Assembly (NCBI GenBank): GCA_025362495.1
Contig: JANYGI010000013.1
Location: 1 to 64,000 of the forward strand
DNA: 64,000 nt
Direction of reading: 5' to 3'
Source: Byssovorax sp.
GTDB taxonomy: Bacteria > Myxococcota_A > Polyangia > Polyangiales > Polyangiaceae
Shown here: positions 1 to 8,961 of the stretch, in pieces
Position numbering within the stretch: the stretch's first letter is position 1
Layout of the letters: every line of letters begins with the position of its first letter
The notes under the pieces: model-generated
Told to the model about the DNA's origin: nothing
The model's input: the letters and a program-made list of their open reading frames with translations, nothing else
Databases searched by the model: none
Position numbers and translations under genes: made by a program

Positions 1-551
1 CCGGCAGCAACGGAATATTCTCGACTTCATGCGCGCAGCTTGCACCGCCGCCCTTCGGAGTCACCCCGCCCCCTCGATACTCCCCACCGAACCAGACGTG
101 ATTCCGCTACGCCGCGTCGCATAAGGGCGTGAACGGGTACCATGTCGTGACGAGGCCCCAAGCTGTGGAAACCACGCTGCCCAGGCCACGATATCCCACC
201 CTGTGGTGCCGGGAGGCACGCGGTGATGGTGTAAATTGCCGCCGTGTACCCCGGTATTCTCGATCTTTGCGTCCCAGATCACATCGGTCTGCGGGATAAA
301 GTGTGAATATGCTCTCTCGTCTTGTTATGCTAGTTTCCGTAGCAGGGAGGGGTTCGAGGATAGTTGTGCATTGACCTCCCGCACGTGGAGTGGCGCCGGC
401 CGTGGTCGCCCGGAGCGTGCACGCTCACCTCGATCCCCTCGTGAACTCCTCCGAGAGAGCCTCTCTCGATCGCGGCCGCGTCATCCCATCCCGGGCGGAG
501 CGGCCAGTGACCCCACGCCTGAGCACAGGCGTTCACGGAACCGGTGACCCG
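1..551. other. Gene-free left edge, possible degraded group II intron piece
   Basis: No convincing gene is visible here; short open frames on both strands lack recognisable domains and the local composition is less G+C-biased than in the neighbouring genes. Read on the minus strand, the stretch around 85-130 ends in ACGTCTGGTTCGG followed by a G-rich run. That recalls the conserved hairpin and G-tract ahead of the reverse transcriptase frame in bacterial group II introns (typically CGTACGGTTC then GAGGGG). No reverse transcriptase frame follows inside the window, so at most an intron end or remnant is present. The last ~150 bases should hold the promoter and leader of the lipoprotein gene that starts at 552. 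Confidence 0.35.
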
Positions 552-2072
552 ATGGCGAATCGACTCTTTCTGGCCCTCGCGGCCGCGCTCCCGCTCGTGG
601 TCGGCTGCTCGAGCACGTTCACCCCGATGACGTGCGCGGTCGACGCCGACTGCGGCGCAGGCCTCGTCTGCGGGGTGCAAGATGGGCAGTCAGCGTGCAT
701 CTCGCCCGCAGACGCGCCGCTCCTCATCGGGATGAGCGCGCCGGTGTCGGGCCCGAGCCAGGCGCTCGGCACCGAGATGAAGCTCGGCATCTCGCTCGCG
801 TTCGACGAGCAGAACGCGGCGGGCGGCGTCCGCGGTCGCAAGCTCGTCCTCGACTTCCGCGACGACGCCTACCAGCCCGCGCTGGCCGAGGCGAACACGC
901 GCGAGCTGCTCGAAGTCAAGGCGATCCAGGGCAAGGTGAAGTGCCCGACCACGACGATGCCGGCCGTCGCGGGGCAGGCGCCCGTCTCGATGACGCCCCT
1001 CGATCGCGGTCCCGACGCGGTGCTCGCCCTGATCGGCAACGTCGGCACGCCGACCATGGTGCGCAGCGCGCCGATCGCGCTCGAGACGGGGACGCTGTTC
1101 TTCGGCGCGTTCACCGGCGCCGCGAAGATCCTCCGCGACGATCTCGCCGGCTCGTGCAGTAAATACATCTTCAACGTGCGCGCGAGCTACGCCGAGGAGG
1201 CACGCGCCACGCTCGAGTTCTTCTTCAAATCGAAGGTCCCCGACGCCGCGCACGTGCTCAGCTTCGATCAGAACGACACCTTCGGGCAGGCCGGCTACGA
1301 CGGCCTCGTCGCCGCGTTCAAGGATATCGAAGGCGATTTCAAGCCTCCGCCGGCCGATCCCGAAAACCCGATCGCTCGCTTCCGCTACACGCGCGACGAC
1401 GCGACCAGCGTGCCGGCGCAGGTCGTCGCGGCCTCGGCGTACCTCCGCAAGCTGCTCGCGGCCGACACCGCCGATCACACCGTCGGCATCCTGATGACCG
1501 ACACCTACGGCCCGGCGACGTCGTTCATCACCGGTATCCGTCAGTGGCAGTACGCGGACGACGCCGAGCAGACGACGCTGAAGAAGGCCACGCGCCTGAC
1601 GATCATCTTCAGCAACGTCTCGTTCGTCGGACCCAACACGCTGGCGTCGCGGCTGAAGGACGCGGGGATGGTCGTCGGGCCGAAGGGCCCCGTGCCCTAC
1701 ACCGACGGCGTGCTCGTCTCGCAGGTCGTGCCCAACTACGAGAGCGATAGCAGCGACGTGGTGCAGCAGTACCGCAAGCTGATCGAGGCCGCCGCGGCGA
1801 CGCCGAGCTTCACCTCGCTCGAAGGCTACATCTCCGGGCGGATCTTCGTCGCCGGCATGCTCGCGCACCAGGGTGCCTTCACGCCCGCGTCGCTGATCAC
1901 GACGTTCGAGAACCTGCCCAACCTCAGCCTCGGCGTCGGCGCGTCGTCGGGCTTCTCCAAGGACTCACACAACTACTCCAAGTCGGTCTGGGGCACGGCG
2001 CTCGATGGCACCGCGGCCTTCAAGAACCGCTACTTCTGGAGCGAAGGCACGCCGCTGCAGCTGTTCGAGTGA
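552..2072 (+). CDS. Periplasmic ligand-binding lipoprotein (LivJ/PBP1-like)
   Basis: A 506-residue lipoprotein. I start it at 552 rather than at an upstream in-frame ATG (390) because MANRLFLALAAALPLVVGC forms a textbook type II signal with the lipidated Cys at 19. A short Cys-containing segment (residues ~20-50) precedes a type I periplasmic-binding-protein fold that opens with LLIGMSAPVSGP and has the LAFDEQNAAGG signature of branched-chain amino acid/receptor-ligand binding proteins. In that family the protein captures a small ligand outside the inner membrane. No ABC permease or ATPase lies nearby. The next gene, 36 bases downstream, is a membrane Ser/Thr kinase, so a sensory rather than transport role is plausible (inference). 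The ligand cannot be read from sequence. Confidence 0.88.
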   Translation: MANRLFLALAAALPLVVGCSSTFTPMTCAVDADCGAGLVCGVQDGQSACISPADAPLLIGMSAPVSGPSQALGTEMKLGISLAFDEQNAAGGVRGRKLVLDFRDDAYQPALAEANTRELLEVKAIQGKVKCPTTTMPAVAGQAPVSMTPLDRGPDAVLALIGNVGTPTMVRSAPIALETGTLFFGAFTGAAKILRDDLAGSCSKYIFNVRASYAEEARATLEFFFKSKVPDAAHVLSFDQNDTFGQAGYDGLVAAFKDIEGDFKPPPADPENPIARFRYTRDDATSVPAQVVAASAYLRKLLAADTADHTVGILMTDTYGPATSFITGIRQWQYADDAEQTTLKKATRLTIIFSNVSFVGPNTLASRLKDAGMVVGPKGPVPYTDGVLVSQVVPNYESDSSDVVQQYRKLIEAAAATPSFTSLEGYISGRIFVAGMLAHQGAFTPASLITTFENLPNLSLGVGASSGFSKDSHNYSKSVWGTALDGTAAFKNRYFWSEGTPLQLFE

Positions 2073-2108
2073 CGCTCTCACCATCCCGCACGAAAGCGAG
2101 GAGACCCG

Positions 2109-3665
2109 ATGACTGAACCAACGGCACCCACCGTCGTGGGACGCTACGTGCTGCACGCGGCGATCGCGCGCGGCGGCATGGCGACCATCCATCTGGCGCG
2201 CCTCCACGGCGCCGAGGGCTTCAGCCGCACCGTCGCGGCGAAGCGGCTCCACCCGCAGTTCACCGAGGACGCGGAGTTCCTGAAGATGTTCCTCGACGAG
2301 GCGCGCATCGCCTCGAAGGTCCATCACCCCAACGTCGTGCCGATGCTCGACGTCGTGCAGTCGGGCGCCGAGGTGATCCTCGTGCAGGAGTACGTGCACG
2401 GGGTCCCGTTCGACAAGCTGCTGCGCGCGATGAGCCAGCAGAAGAAGGTGCTGCCCATCGGCGTCGCCGTCGCGATCGTGGCGGGCACGCTCGCGGGCCT
2501 GCACGCCGCCCACGAAGCGAAGGACGAGCTCGGGCAGCCGCTCGGGATCGTGCACCGCGACGTCTCGCCGCAGAACATCATCGTCGGCGTCGACGGCATC
2601 CCGCGCCTGCTCGACTTCGGCGTCGCCAAGGCCACCGTGAACAGCCACGTGACGCGCGCGGGGGTGTTCAAGGGCAAGCTCGCCTATACGTCGCCCGAGC
2701 AGCTCCAGGGCTCCGTCACGCAGTCGGCCGACATCTACGCGGCCTCGGTCGTGCTGTGGGAGACGCTCGCGGGACGGCGGATGTACCGCGCGGGGAACGA
2801 GGCCGAGCTCGTCGCCGCGGTGATGGCCGGCTCGCTGCCGACGCTGACGGACGCCGTGGATCGGAGCACGGTGTCGCCCGAGCGCTGGGCGCAGCTCGAG
2901 AAGCTCGAGCCCCTGCTCGCGATGGGGCTCGCGTTCGCGCCGGGCGACCGCTTCGCGACCGCCGCCGAGATGCACGACGCGCTGCTCGAAGCGGCGCCGG
3001 CCGCGACGCCGGCCGAGGTGTCGAAGTGGGTGAAGCTCCTCGGCAAGGAGTACCTCGAGGGCCGCGAGAAGGTCATCGTCTCGGAAGAGTCGAGCTGGCG
3101 GCGGCAGCGATCGGCGATCGGCGGAGCGGCGACCGTGCCCGTCGAGGATCCCACGGAGCAGTCGGCGCCGGGCTCGGGCCCCGGCGTCGCGTCGCAGTCG
3201 ACGGCGACCGCCACCGCGCTCCAGACATCGTTGATGGCGCCGCTCCCCGCGCCGCCGCCGGGGCGCTCGCAGTGGGCGCTCGTCGGCGTGCTGCTCGTCG
3301 TCGGTGGCCTGCTCGGCGCGATCCTGCTCCTGCTGGTCCGCAACCCCAACGACGCCGCGCCGGCCGCGGGAGTGTCGCTGTCAACGACGTCAACGATGCT
3401 AACCGCGGCGACCGTGGCGGTCCCGCCTCCCGCGCCGACGCTGCTGGGCTCCGCGGCGAGCGAGGCCAGGTCCACCACGTCGACCACCGACGGCGGGGCC
3501 GCGGCGAGCGCGCCCACCGCGGCCCGGGCGACGCGCGTCGCCACGCCGAGCTACGTCGCCCCGCGCGCCGCCGCGCCCCCTCCTCCGCCCGCTGCCACGG
3601 GCGACTGCACGCCTCCCTTTTACTTCGACGGCAAGAAGAAGATCTTCAAGCCCGGCTGCCTGTGA
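2109..3665 (+). CDS. Membrane-anchored Ser/Thr protein kinase (Hanks type)
   Basis: 518 residues with a GAGGAG ribosome site ahead of the ATG. An N-terminal eukaryotic-like kinase domain (~12-295) has a degenerate Gly loop IARGGMATIH, the ATP lysine K45 in VAAKR, the catalytic loop HRDVSPQN (D151), DFG (D169-G171) and SPEQ replacing APE. HRDVSPQN is the usual myxobacterial form. A Ser/Pro/Ala-rich linker leads to a single transmembrane helix (~389-410) and an extracytoplasmic low-complexity tail that ends in a two-Cys motif (CTPPFYFDGKKKIFKPGC). It would phosphorylate cytoplasmic Ser/Thr targets in response to an envelope cue. The preceding binding-protein lipoprotein and the following PEGA-like protein (14-base gap) appear to share its operon and RBS style. 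Confidence 0.93.
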   Translation: MTEPTAPTVVGRYVLHAAIARGGMATIHLARLHGAEGFSRTVAAKRLHPQFTEDAEFLKMFLDEARIASKVHHPNVVPMLDVVQSGAEVILVQEYVHGVPFDKLLRAMSQQKKVLPIGVAVAIVAGTLAGLHAAHEAKDELGQPLGIVHRDVSPQNIIVGVDGIPRLLDFGVAKATVNSHVTRAGVFKGKLAYTSPEQLQGSVTQSADIYAASVVLWETLAGRRMYRAGNEAELVAAVMAGSLPTLTDAVDRSTVSPERWAQLEKLEPLLAMGLAFAPGDRFATAAEMHDALLEAAPAATPAEVSKWVKLLGKEYLEGREKVIVSEESSWRRQRSAIGGAATVPVEDPTEQSAPGSGPGVASQSTATATALQTSLMAPLPAPPPGRSQWALVGVLLVVGGLLGAILLLLVRNPNDAAPAAGVSLSTTSTMLTAATVAVPPPAPTLLGSAASEARSTTSTTDGGAAASAPTAARATRVATPSYVAPRAAAPPPPPAATGDCTPPFYFDGKKKIFKPGCL

Positions 3666-3679
3666 GCCGAGGAGACCGG

Positions 3680-4600
3680 ATGTCCACGATAGCCACTCTC
3701 GTTCGTTTCTGCGCCGCCACGGCGTCGATCCTGCTCGTCACGTCCGCCGCAAAGGCCGCTCCACCGACCAGGGAAGAGTGCGTCGACTCGTTCGGCAAAG
3801 GCCAGGACGCGCGCGAGGCGGGGCAGCTCTCGCAGGCGGGCAAGCTCTTCCTCGCCTGCGCGCAGCCCGCGTGCCCCGCGCTCGTGCAGAGCGACTGCGC
3901 ACGCTTCGCCGACGAGATCGCGCGCCTCCAGCCGAGCGTGACGTTCGCGGCCCGCGACGGCGCGCAGAACGATCTCCCCGAGACGTCGGTGTTCGTCGAC
4001 GGGACGCAGGTCACCGCGCGCCTCGGCGACGGCAAGGCGCACGAGGTCGACCCCGGTCGGCACGAGGTCCGCTTCGTTCACGCGGGCAAGGAGGTGACGG
4101 TCACCGTCGTCGTGAACCAGGGCGAGAAGGGGCGCGGCGTCGTCGGGCTCTACCCCGCGCCGCCCGGCTCCACGCCCGCGCCGGCCGCGCCGCCCGCGCC
4201 GATCGTGATGACGCCGATCCTGCCCGCGCCCGCGCGTGACGTGCCCGAGATGAAGCGATCGAGCGGCCCGCTGGTGCTCGTCGGCCTCGGCGCCGCGGCG
4301 ATGGTCGGAGGTGGCGTGCTCGTCGGCGTGGGCCTCTCGAAGGTCCCCGCCACGTGCTCACTGTCGACGAACCAGTGCGCGGCGCCGCCGAAGGATCCGG
4401 TGTTCGGTCAGGCCGCGAGCGGCGTGTCGATGGCGAACCTCGGCGGGATCATCGGCGGCGTGGGCGGAGCGACGTTCGTCGGCTCGCTGATCTGGTACTT
4501 CGCCCAGACTCCGCACGCGACGTCTTCGACCGCGTCGCGATCGCTCGTGCCGTGGGTCGGTCCCGGGGGCGCGGGGCTCTCGCTGTCGGGCGCGCTGTGA
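3680..4600 (+). CDS. PEGA-like membrane protein next to the kinase
   Basis: 306 residues, starting 14 bases after the kinase stop with RBS GAGGAGA. A signal peptide (~1-26) is followed by an Ala/Cys-rich helical segment with a TPR-like look (~27-85), then a PEGA-like beta module (~90-155; TSVFVDGTQV followed by EVDPGRHEVRFVHAG) and a Pro/Ala linker. Two hydrophobic stretches follow, near 195-218 and 255-278. Myxobacterial kinase operons often carry such proteins, and PEGA modules are thought to bind envelope or surface partners. Its role as a partner of the kinase is inference from position and shared ribosome-site style. No catalytic residues are recognisable. Confidence 0.85.
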   Translation: MSTIATLVRFCAATASILLVTSAAKAAPPTREECVDSFGKGQDAREAGQLSQAGKLFLACAQPACPALVQSDCARFADEIARLQPSVTFAARDGAQNDLPETSVFVDGTQVTARLGDGKAHEVDPGRHEVRFVHAGKEVTVTVVVNQGEKGRGVVGLYPAPPGSTPAPAAPPAPIVMTPILPAPARDVPEMKRSSGPLVLVGLGAAAMVGGGVLVGVGLSKVPATCSLSTNQCAAPPKDPVFGQAASGVSMANLGGIIGGVGGATFVGSLIWYFAQTPHATSSTASRSLVPWVGPGGAGLSLSGAL

Positions 4601-4695
4601 TGCGATCGACGCTGGCCTTCTGAACGGGGGATCGCGCGAGCCTTCGCTGGAACCTTGCGCCCGCTCCGCACCAAGCGCAGCATCGGATCCCCACT

Positions 4696-6018
4696 ATGCG
4701 AACTTCCGCCGTTCTTCTCGCCTCGGTCCTCGCCCTCGGGGCGCTCTTCCCGCTCGCATGCACGCAGAGCTTCGGCATCTTCGATCCGCAGGCGACGAGC
4801 ACCGGCTCCGGCGGCGCGGGCGGGGCGACGGTGACGACGTCGAACGCGTCGACGTCCGCCTCGACCACCGCGTCGAGCTCGTCGGGGATGGGCGGCGCGC
4901 CGGAGTGCGTGGCCGGCGACGCGTGCTCGGACATGAACCCCTGCACCGCGGACGCTTGCGAGAACGGCAAATGCGCGCACACGCCCGTCGCGGATGGGCC
5001 CACCGCAGACGTGGCGGACCTGCCCAAGGACTGCCTGCAGCCCGCCTGCGTCGCCGGTCAGGTGATGCTGATCGCGAACAACGCCGACATCCCGGACGAC
5101 TCGAAGCCTTGCACGGCCGACACCTGCGATAACGGCACTCCGCACAACACCAACCTCGCCTCCGGCATGGGCTGCGGGCCCAACCAGTTCTGCGATGGCA
5201 ACGGGGCCTGCGTCGGCTGCGTGAACGCGAACCAGTGCGCCGATCCCGGGCAGTGCAAGTCGGCCACGTGCGACAACGGGACGTGCGGCGCCAGCAACGC
5301 CGGCTCGGGTACGAGCTGCGGCGGCGGCAAGGTCTGCGACGGCAACGGGAGCTGCGTCGGCTGCGTGAACGACAGCAGCTGCAACGGCTCGAAGATCTGC
5401 GTGATGAACAACTGCGTCTCGAGCTGCGGTGACGGCATGAAGGACGGCAAGGAGACCGACGTCGATTGCGGCGGCTTCTGCCAGTCCAAGTGCGGCACCG
5501 GGAAGATGTGCAAGGGCAACAGCGACTGCAACAGCGGCAATTGCTCCAATGGCCTCTGCGTCGCGGCCCCGACCTGCAACGACGGCATCACCAACGGCGG
5601 CGAGTCGGACAAGGACTGCGGCGGCCCCTGCGCGACGAAGTGCCCCATCGGTGACACCTGCAATCAGGGCTCCGACTGCGTGACGGCCACCTGCGCTGGC
5701 AACGTATGCGTCGCGGCGCCGGGGTCGTGCACCGACATGATGAAGAACGGCACGGAGTCCGACATCGACTGCGGCGGCTCCTGCGCGACGAAGTGCGTTG
5801 TCGGGAAGATGTGCGGCATGGGCACGGACTGCACGAGCCTCGTTTGCACCGGCGGCGTCTGCGTCATGGCGTCCTGCACCGACATGGTCCAGAACGGCAC
5901 GGAGTCGGACACCGACTGCGGCGGCTCGTGCGCGACCAAGTGCGCGACCGGGAAGAAGTGCGTTGTCCCGGCGGACTGCGCCAGCGGCACCTGCACGGCC
6001 CTGGTCTGCGGCCCCTGA
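4696..6018 (+). CDS. Cys-rich repeat lipoprotein
   Basis: 440 residues. Signal and lipobox are MRTSAVLLASVLALGALFPLA with the lipidated Cys at 22, followed by a Gly/Ala/Ser/Thr linker. The rest is Cys-rich: first about 190 residues of irregular CxxC-type loops (two copies of CDGNGxCVGCVN), then four copies of a ~47-residue repeat. The core of that repeat is NGxESDxDCGGxC followed by KC, GKxC, DC and GxCV (about residues 245-440). This repeat is common in secreted and surface proteins of myxobacteria and probably forms small disulfide-bonded modules. It stands alone between the kinase cluster and the TGA-interrupted gene. A surface or adhesive role is inference; no enzymatic signature is present. 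Confidence 0.85.
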   Translation: MRTSAVLLASVLALGALFPLACTQSFGIFDPQATSTGSGGAGGATVTTSNASTSASTTASSSSGMGGAPECVAGDACSDMNPCTADACENGKCAHTPVADGPTADVADLPKDCLQPACVAGQVMLIANNADIPDDSKPCTADTCDNGTPHNTNLASGMGCGPNQFCDGNGACVGCVNANQCADPGQCKSATCDNGTCGASNAGSGTSCGGGKVCDGNGSCVGCVNDSSCNGSKICVMNNCVSSCGDGMKDGKETDVDCGGFCQSKCGTGKMCKGNSDCNSGNCSNGLCVAAPTCNDGITNGGESDKDCGGPCATKCPIGDTCNQGSDCVTATCAGNVCVAAPGSCTDMMKNGTESDIDCGGSCATKCVVGKMCGMGTDCTSLVCTGGVCVMASCTDMVQNGTESDTDCGGSCATKCATGKKCVVPADCASGTCTALVCGP

Positions 6019-6108
6019 GAGAGTGCCTCTCGTGGGGACGACGTGATCCAGCGTGATCCGTCGTCCCCGGTTTGCTCGTGCCGTGGTGTCGGTCAAGCTG
6101 GAGAGAGC

Positions 6109-6447
6109 ATGCTCGACGATCTGCTCAGCGTCGCTTCCCGGCACCGGACCCTCGAAGAGGTGGTGCGCTGGTCGCTCGCCCTGGTCCCGCCGCGGATGAT
6201 TGCGCGCGTGGTGATCCAGGACGAGTACACGCACGATGTCGTGCTGCCCTATGACGAAGGCGTCTACCTCGTTTACGACACCACCTGACTGGGGGGCGTG
6301 ACGGCGGTCGCCGTCTGGGATCACCTGCCGACGGCGGACGAGCTGCTCGCGGCGCGGACGGCGCGCGGCTGGACGCCGACGGCGACAGGGCTCGTGGGCG
6401 GAGAGAAGGTGCTGGGACACGCAGCCTGCCTGGTGCCCCAGCGTTGA
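6109..6447 (+). CDS. Small conserved-looking protein split by an in-frame TGA (candidate selenoprotein)
   Basis: ATG at 6109 follows GAGAGAG. Codon 60 (6286-6288) is TGA; without it the frame continues, coding-like, to a second TGA at 6445-6447, giving 112 residues. Before the stop the frame reads VLPYDEGVYLVYDTT; after it, LGGVTAVAVWDHLPTADELL. Both halves are in the same frame, have the same codon bias and read as one small domain. The downstream half alone has only a GTG at 6298 and no clear ribosome site. A perfect hairpin follows the TGA (see 6300-6315). Three readings remain: selenocysteine insertion, a single-base nonsense mutation (TGC or TGG to TGA), or a genuinely short 59-residue protein. 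I do not recognise the family and no function can be given. Confidence 0.55.
6300..6315 (+). promoter_or_regulatory. Hairpin downstream of in-frame TGA, SECIS-like
   Basis: Perfect 6-bp stem GACGGC/GCCGTC closed by the tetraloop GGTC. The loop begins 18 bases after the TGA at 6286-6288. Bacterial SECIS elements lie directly downstream of the Sec codon with a small apical loop starting in G; in E. coli fdhF the loop is also GGUC and sits about 19 bases after the UGA (from memory of that gene). A G+C-rich genome produces many chance hairpins, so the match is suggestive and not proof. The lower stem and bulged U seen in fdhF are not obvious here. Confidence 0.4.
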
Positions 6448-6481
6448 GCCGCGAGGGCCGCGCTGTCGCGACCCAGCAAAC

Positions 6482-6793
6482 TCACTTGTTGCAGTTCGGG
6501 GGCAGGCGCTGCAGGTGATCGATGCAGTCGGCCTTCAGCTTCTCCTTGCCGCCGGGCGCCGTCGACATCGACTTGAACATCGCCGTCATCTGGGTCTTGG
6601 TCTGGGCCATGACGGCCTTCTGCTCGGGGGTGCCCGCGCAGGCGTCGACTTTCTTCAGGTAGTCGTCGCACTCGGCCACGCCGGTGGAGTCGGACGCGGC
6701 GGCAGCGACGGTGGGCTTGGCCTCCTCTTCCTTCTTGCCACAGCCCACCACGAGACAGCCACTCACCACCACCAGCGCGATAATCGCCTTCAT
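6482..6793 (-). CDS. Small lipoprotein of unknown function
   Basis: 103 residues. MKAIIALVVVSGCLVVGC gives a lipobox LVVGC with lipidated Cys 18, then a charged KKEEE spacer. The mature part has four Cys (ECDDYLKKVDAC near 41-52, DC at 89-90, C101) in a pattern typical of small helical hairpins held by disulfides, with a Met/Thr/Lys-rich centre (residues 62-78). Related small Cys lipoproteins with an ECDxYxxxxxxC start are frequent in myxobacteria. It converges on the TGA-interrupted gene and lies 62 bases downstream of the beta-barrel gene, so it may share that transcript. Function unknown. Confidence 0.8.
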   Translation of the reverse strand: MKAIIALVVVSGCLVVGCGKKEEEAKPTVAAAASDSTGVAECDDYLKKVDACAGTPEQKAVMAQTKTQMTAMFKSMSTAPGGKEKLKADCIDHLQRLPPNCNK

Positions 6794-6855
6794 GCAGAGC
6801 CTCCTTTGCGCGAGCGCCCGGCGCCGCGACGGCGCGCATGGTGCCACAGGCAGGC

Positions 6856-8961
6856 CTAGAATCGGGAGGTGATTTCCAGCTTGGCGCCCTCGAACGGGGG
6901 GAACTGGCGGCAGACGCCGGACACGCAGCGCGTCGCCCCGCGGCGCTGGCCGACGAAGACGCTCACCGTGTCGAAGATGCGGCCGAGGACGCGCTCGGCG
7001 GGGGTGCCCTGCTCGCCCAGGTTGGCGCGGAAGGTGAGCCCGCCGTTGAGGTAATGGCAGAGGTCCGAGCCCGGGTGGGCCCCCTGCGCGTCGTGGTAGA
7101 GCGGCCGGCAGCCCGTCGTGGGCTTGTATTCGTACTCGTAGCCGAAGACGGCCGAGAGGTGCGGTGACCACTGGAGAGCGGTGTAGTTCTCGCCCTCGAC
7201 CCAGGCCTCGGCGAACGAGAAGGGCTCGTAACGACGGCGATGAAACCCCTGCATTTGAAGGGAGAAGCGGTCGGTCAGGTGCTTGACGAAGTCGTAGCGA
7301 ATGTAGCCTTCGCGGTAGAACGTCGTCGTCTGGGCGGAGAGGGGGCCGGAGTCGGTCGCGACGGGCAGATCGGTGGTGCGGGCGCCGATCCAGGCGCGCA
7401 CGTGCGATTTGCCGCCTTCGAGGGCGAGCTCGGTGCCGACGGCGGTGTCCCACGTGTCGCTGCGCGTGCTCGCGTCGACGGTGCAGACAGCGTCGTTGCG
7501 GCCCGGCTTCTCGGTCCAGCTGCTCGAGCGGCCGAGCCACGCGTACACCGAGGTGCCGCGGTCGAAGCGGTAATCGAGGCGCCCGCGCCCGCCGTCGATG
7601 CACACGTTGGGTGAGCCGCCGGAGACCGTCTCGGTGTAGGTCGGATCGACGATCGGCACCTGGTTGTAGGCGATGAGGCTGTACTCGGGCGCTCCGAAGC
7701 TCTTGTTGAAGGTGTCGATGTTGCTGGAGAGGGGGAAGAAGTTCCGGTAACTCTTGCCCTCGATCGAGAAGGCCACCGGGCCGACATTGACGCTCGCGCT
7801 GGCGTAGATGGCGTGACCGGACGAGTCAGGGGCCTTGACGGCGGGGAGCCCGCCTTCCGCCAGGGCCGTGAGCTGACCATCGCGGAGCGACTGCCCGGCG
7901 ACCTCGACGTAGAGATCCCCGTGCTTGGCGATGTTCGGTATCGAGAGCGATCCCGAGTAGGTGACGATGGTGTTGTGGGCCTTGGCAGGATCGTTGTTGG
8001 TGGGGATCTGGGGGAACTGCTGGCCACAGACCTGCTGGGCGTTGTTGACCATCCCCTCGCTGTCGGCGAGGCAGCGCAGGAAGTCTTCGGTGTGCGAGGT
8101 GCGGGCCAGGATCGAGGTGTTACCGCCGATCAGGAAGCGCTTCGTGCCGCCCTCGATGTGGGCGCCGAGCACCGTGTCCTCGAGGTAATTGGGTGTCCCC
8201 GGCTGGACGCCGAGCACCGGTTTGCCGGCTGCGTCGTAGCTGAAGGTGGAGAGATCGCCGGCCGAGGGGAAGCCGAAGAAGAGCGGTGAGCCGTCGCCGT
8301 GGAGGCGCCTTCCGCTGGTCTCGTCGATGCGGAGCGGGTTCATCTGCCCGACGAAGAAGGTGCCTGCGAGGCGAAACCCGTCGAAATCGTGGTCGGCGAC
8401 GACCTTGACGCCGCGAACGGTGGTGTCGACGGCGAGCTCGTCGATCTTGCGAGCGCTGAACACCAGGCCGCGGCCGAGCTGAGCGTAGAAGTCACCCACG
8501 GTGATGTCGACGCCGGGCTGGGCAAAGCCCACGAAGAGCTTGGAGGGGTAATACGCGCGGAGGAAGCGAGTGTGGAGATCGCCGTAGATCTGGTTCTCGA
8601 AGGCGAGGCGCTTGTCGAGATCGGTGGGCTGAGCGGCGGTGGCGAGCTCGCGGATCCGGGCGGCCGTGGGCGTCGCGAAGAACGTCGCCCCGTCGACGCG
8701 TACCCCGGCGCGGAGCTTCCACCAGCTCACCTGGATGTTGAGCCGATCGAGCCACTCACCGTACTTGTCGTCGAGGATGGTGGCGACGTTGCCGTCAGCG
8801 GTGTTGCGGTTGTTGAAGTGGTAATTGAGGATCGACGTGTTGGTGACGTCGACCACGAAGGGCTTCCCCGCGAGCTCGGTCTCGACGGCGGAGGCCCGCG
8901 CCGGCAGCAGCAGCGCGAGCAGTGACAGCGAGACCGACGCGAGGCGATACCGAGGGCGCAC
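6856..8961 (-). CDS. Outer-membrane beta-barrel protein (DUF6029-like)
   Basis: 701 residues with a cleavable signal peptide ending ARASA (~25). The mature protein is rich in alternating polar/hydrophobic segments with aromatic girdles, such as FVGFAQPGVDITVGDFYAQLG and YEYEYKP. It ends KLEITSRF, a terminal Phe after beta-strand residues, as expected for a BamA-inserted barrel. The motif GDFYAQLGRGLVFSARK resembles DUF6029-type proteins (family assignment from memory). Two Cys pairs (near DFLRCL/QQVCG and CRPLYHD/DLCHYL) may lie in external loops. Substrate or role is unknown. The small lipoprotein at 6482 follows on the same strand. Confidence 0.8.
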   Translation of the reverse strand: MRPRYRLASVSLSLLALLLPARASAVETELAGKPFVVDVTNTSILNYHFNNRNTADGNVATILDDKYGEWLDRLNIQVSWWKLRAGVRVDGATFFATPTAARIRELATAAQPTDLDKRLAFENQIYGDLHTRFLRAYYPSKLFVGFAQPGVDITVGDFYAQLGRGLVFSARKIDELAVDTTVRGVKVVADHDFDGFRLAGTFFVGQMNPLRIDETSGRRLHGDGSPLFFGFPSAGDLSTFSYDAAGKPVLGVQPGTPNYLEDTVLGAHIEGGTKRFLIGGNTSILARTSHTEDFLRCLADSEGMVNNAQQVCGQQFPQIPTNNDPAKAHNTIVTYSGSLSIPNIAKHGDLYVEVAGQSLRDGQLTALAEGGLPAVKAPDSSGHAIYASASVNVGPVAFSIEGKSYRNFFPLSSNIDTFNKSFGAPEYSLIAYNQVPIVDPTYTETVSGGSPNVCIDGGRGRLDYRFDRGTSVYAWLGRSSSWTEKPGRNDAVCTVDASTRSDTWDTAVGTELALEGGKSHVRAWIGARTTDLPVATDSGPLSAQTTTFYREGYIRYDFVKHLTDRFSLQMQGFHRRRYEPFSFAEAWVEGENYTALQWSPHLSAVFGYEYEYKPTTGCRPLYHDAQGAHPGSDLCHYLNGGLTFRANLGEQGTPAERVLGRIFDTVSVFVGQRRGATRCVSGVCRQFPPFEGAKLEITSRF

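Noticed and set aside
4408..6420. A 670-codon open frame on the minus strand across the Cys-rich lipoprotein gene
   Set aside because: The plus-strand product has an ideal lipobox and regular repeats, while the minus-strand product is low-complexity Ala/Arg/Val sequence.
6298..6447. Independent small gene starting at GTG 6298
   Set aside because: It lacks a ribosome site and is in the same frame as the upstream 59 codons, so a single interrupted gene is the simpler reading.
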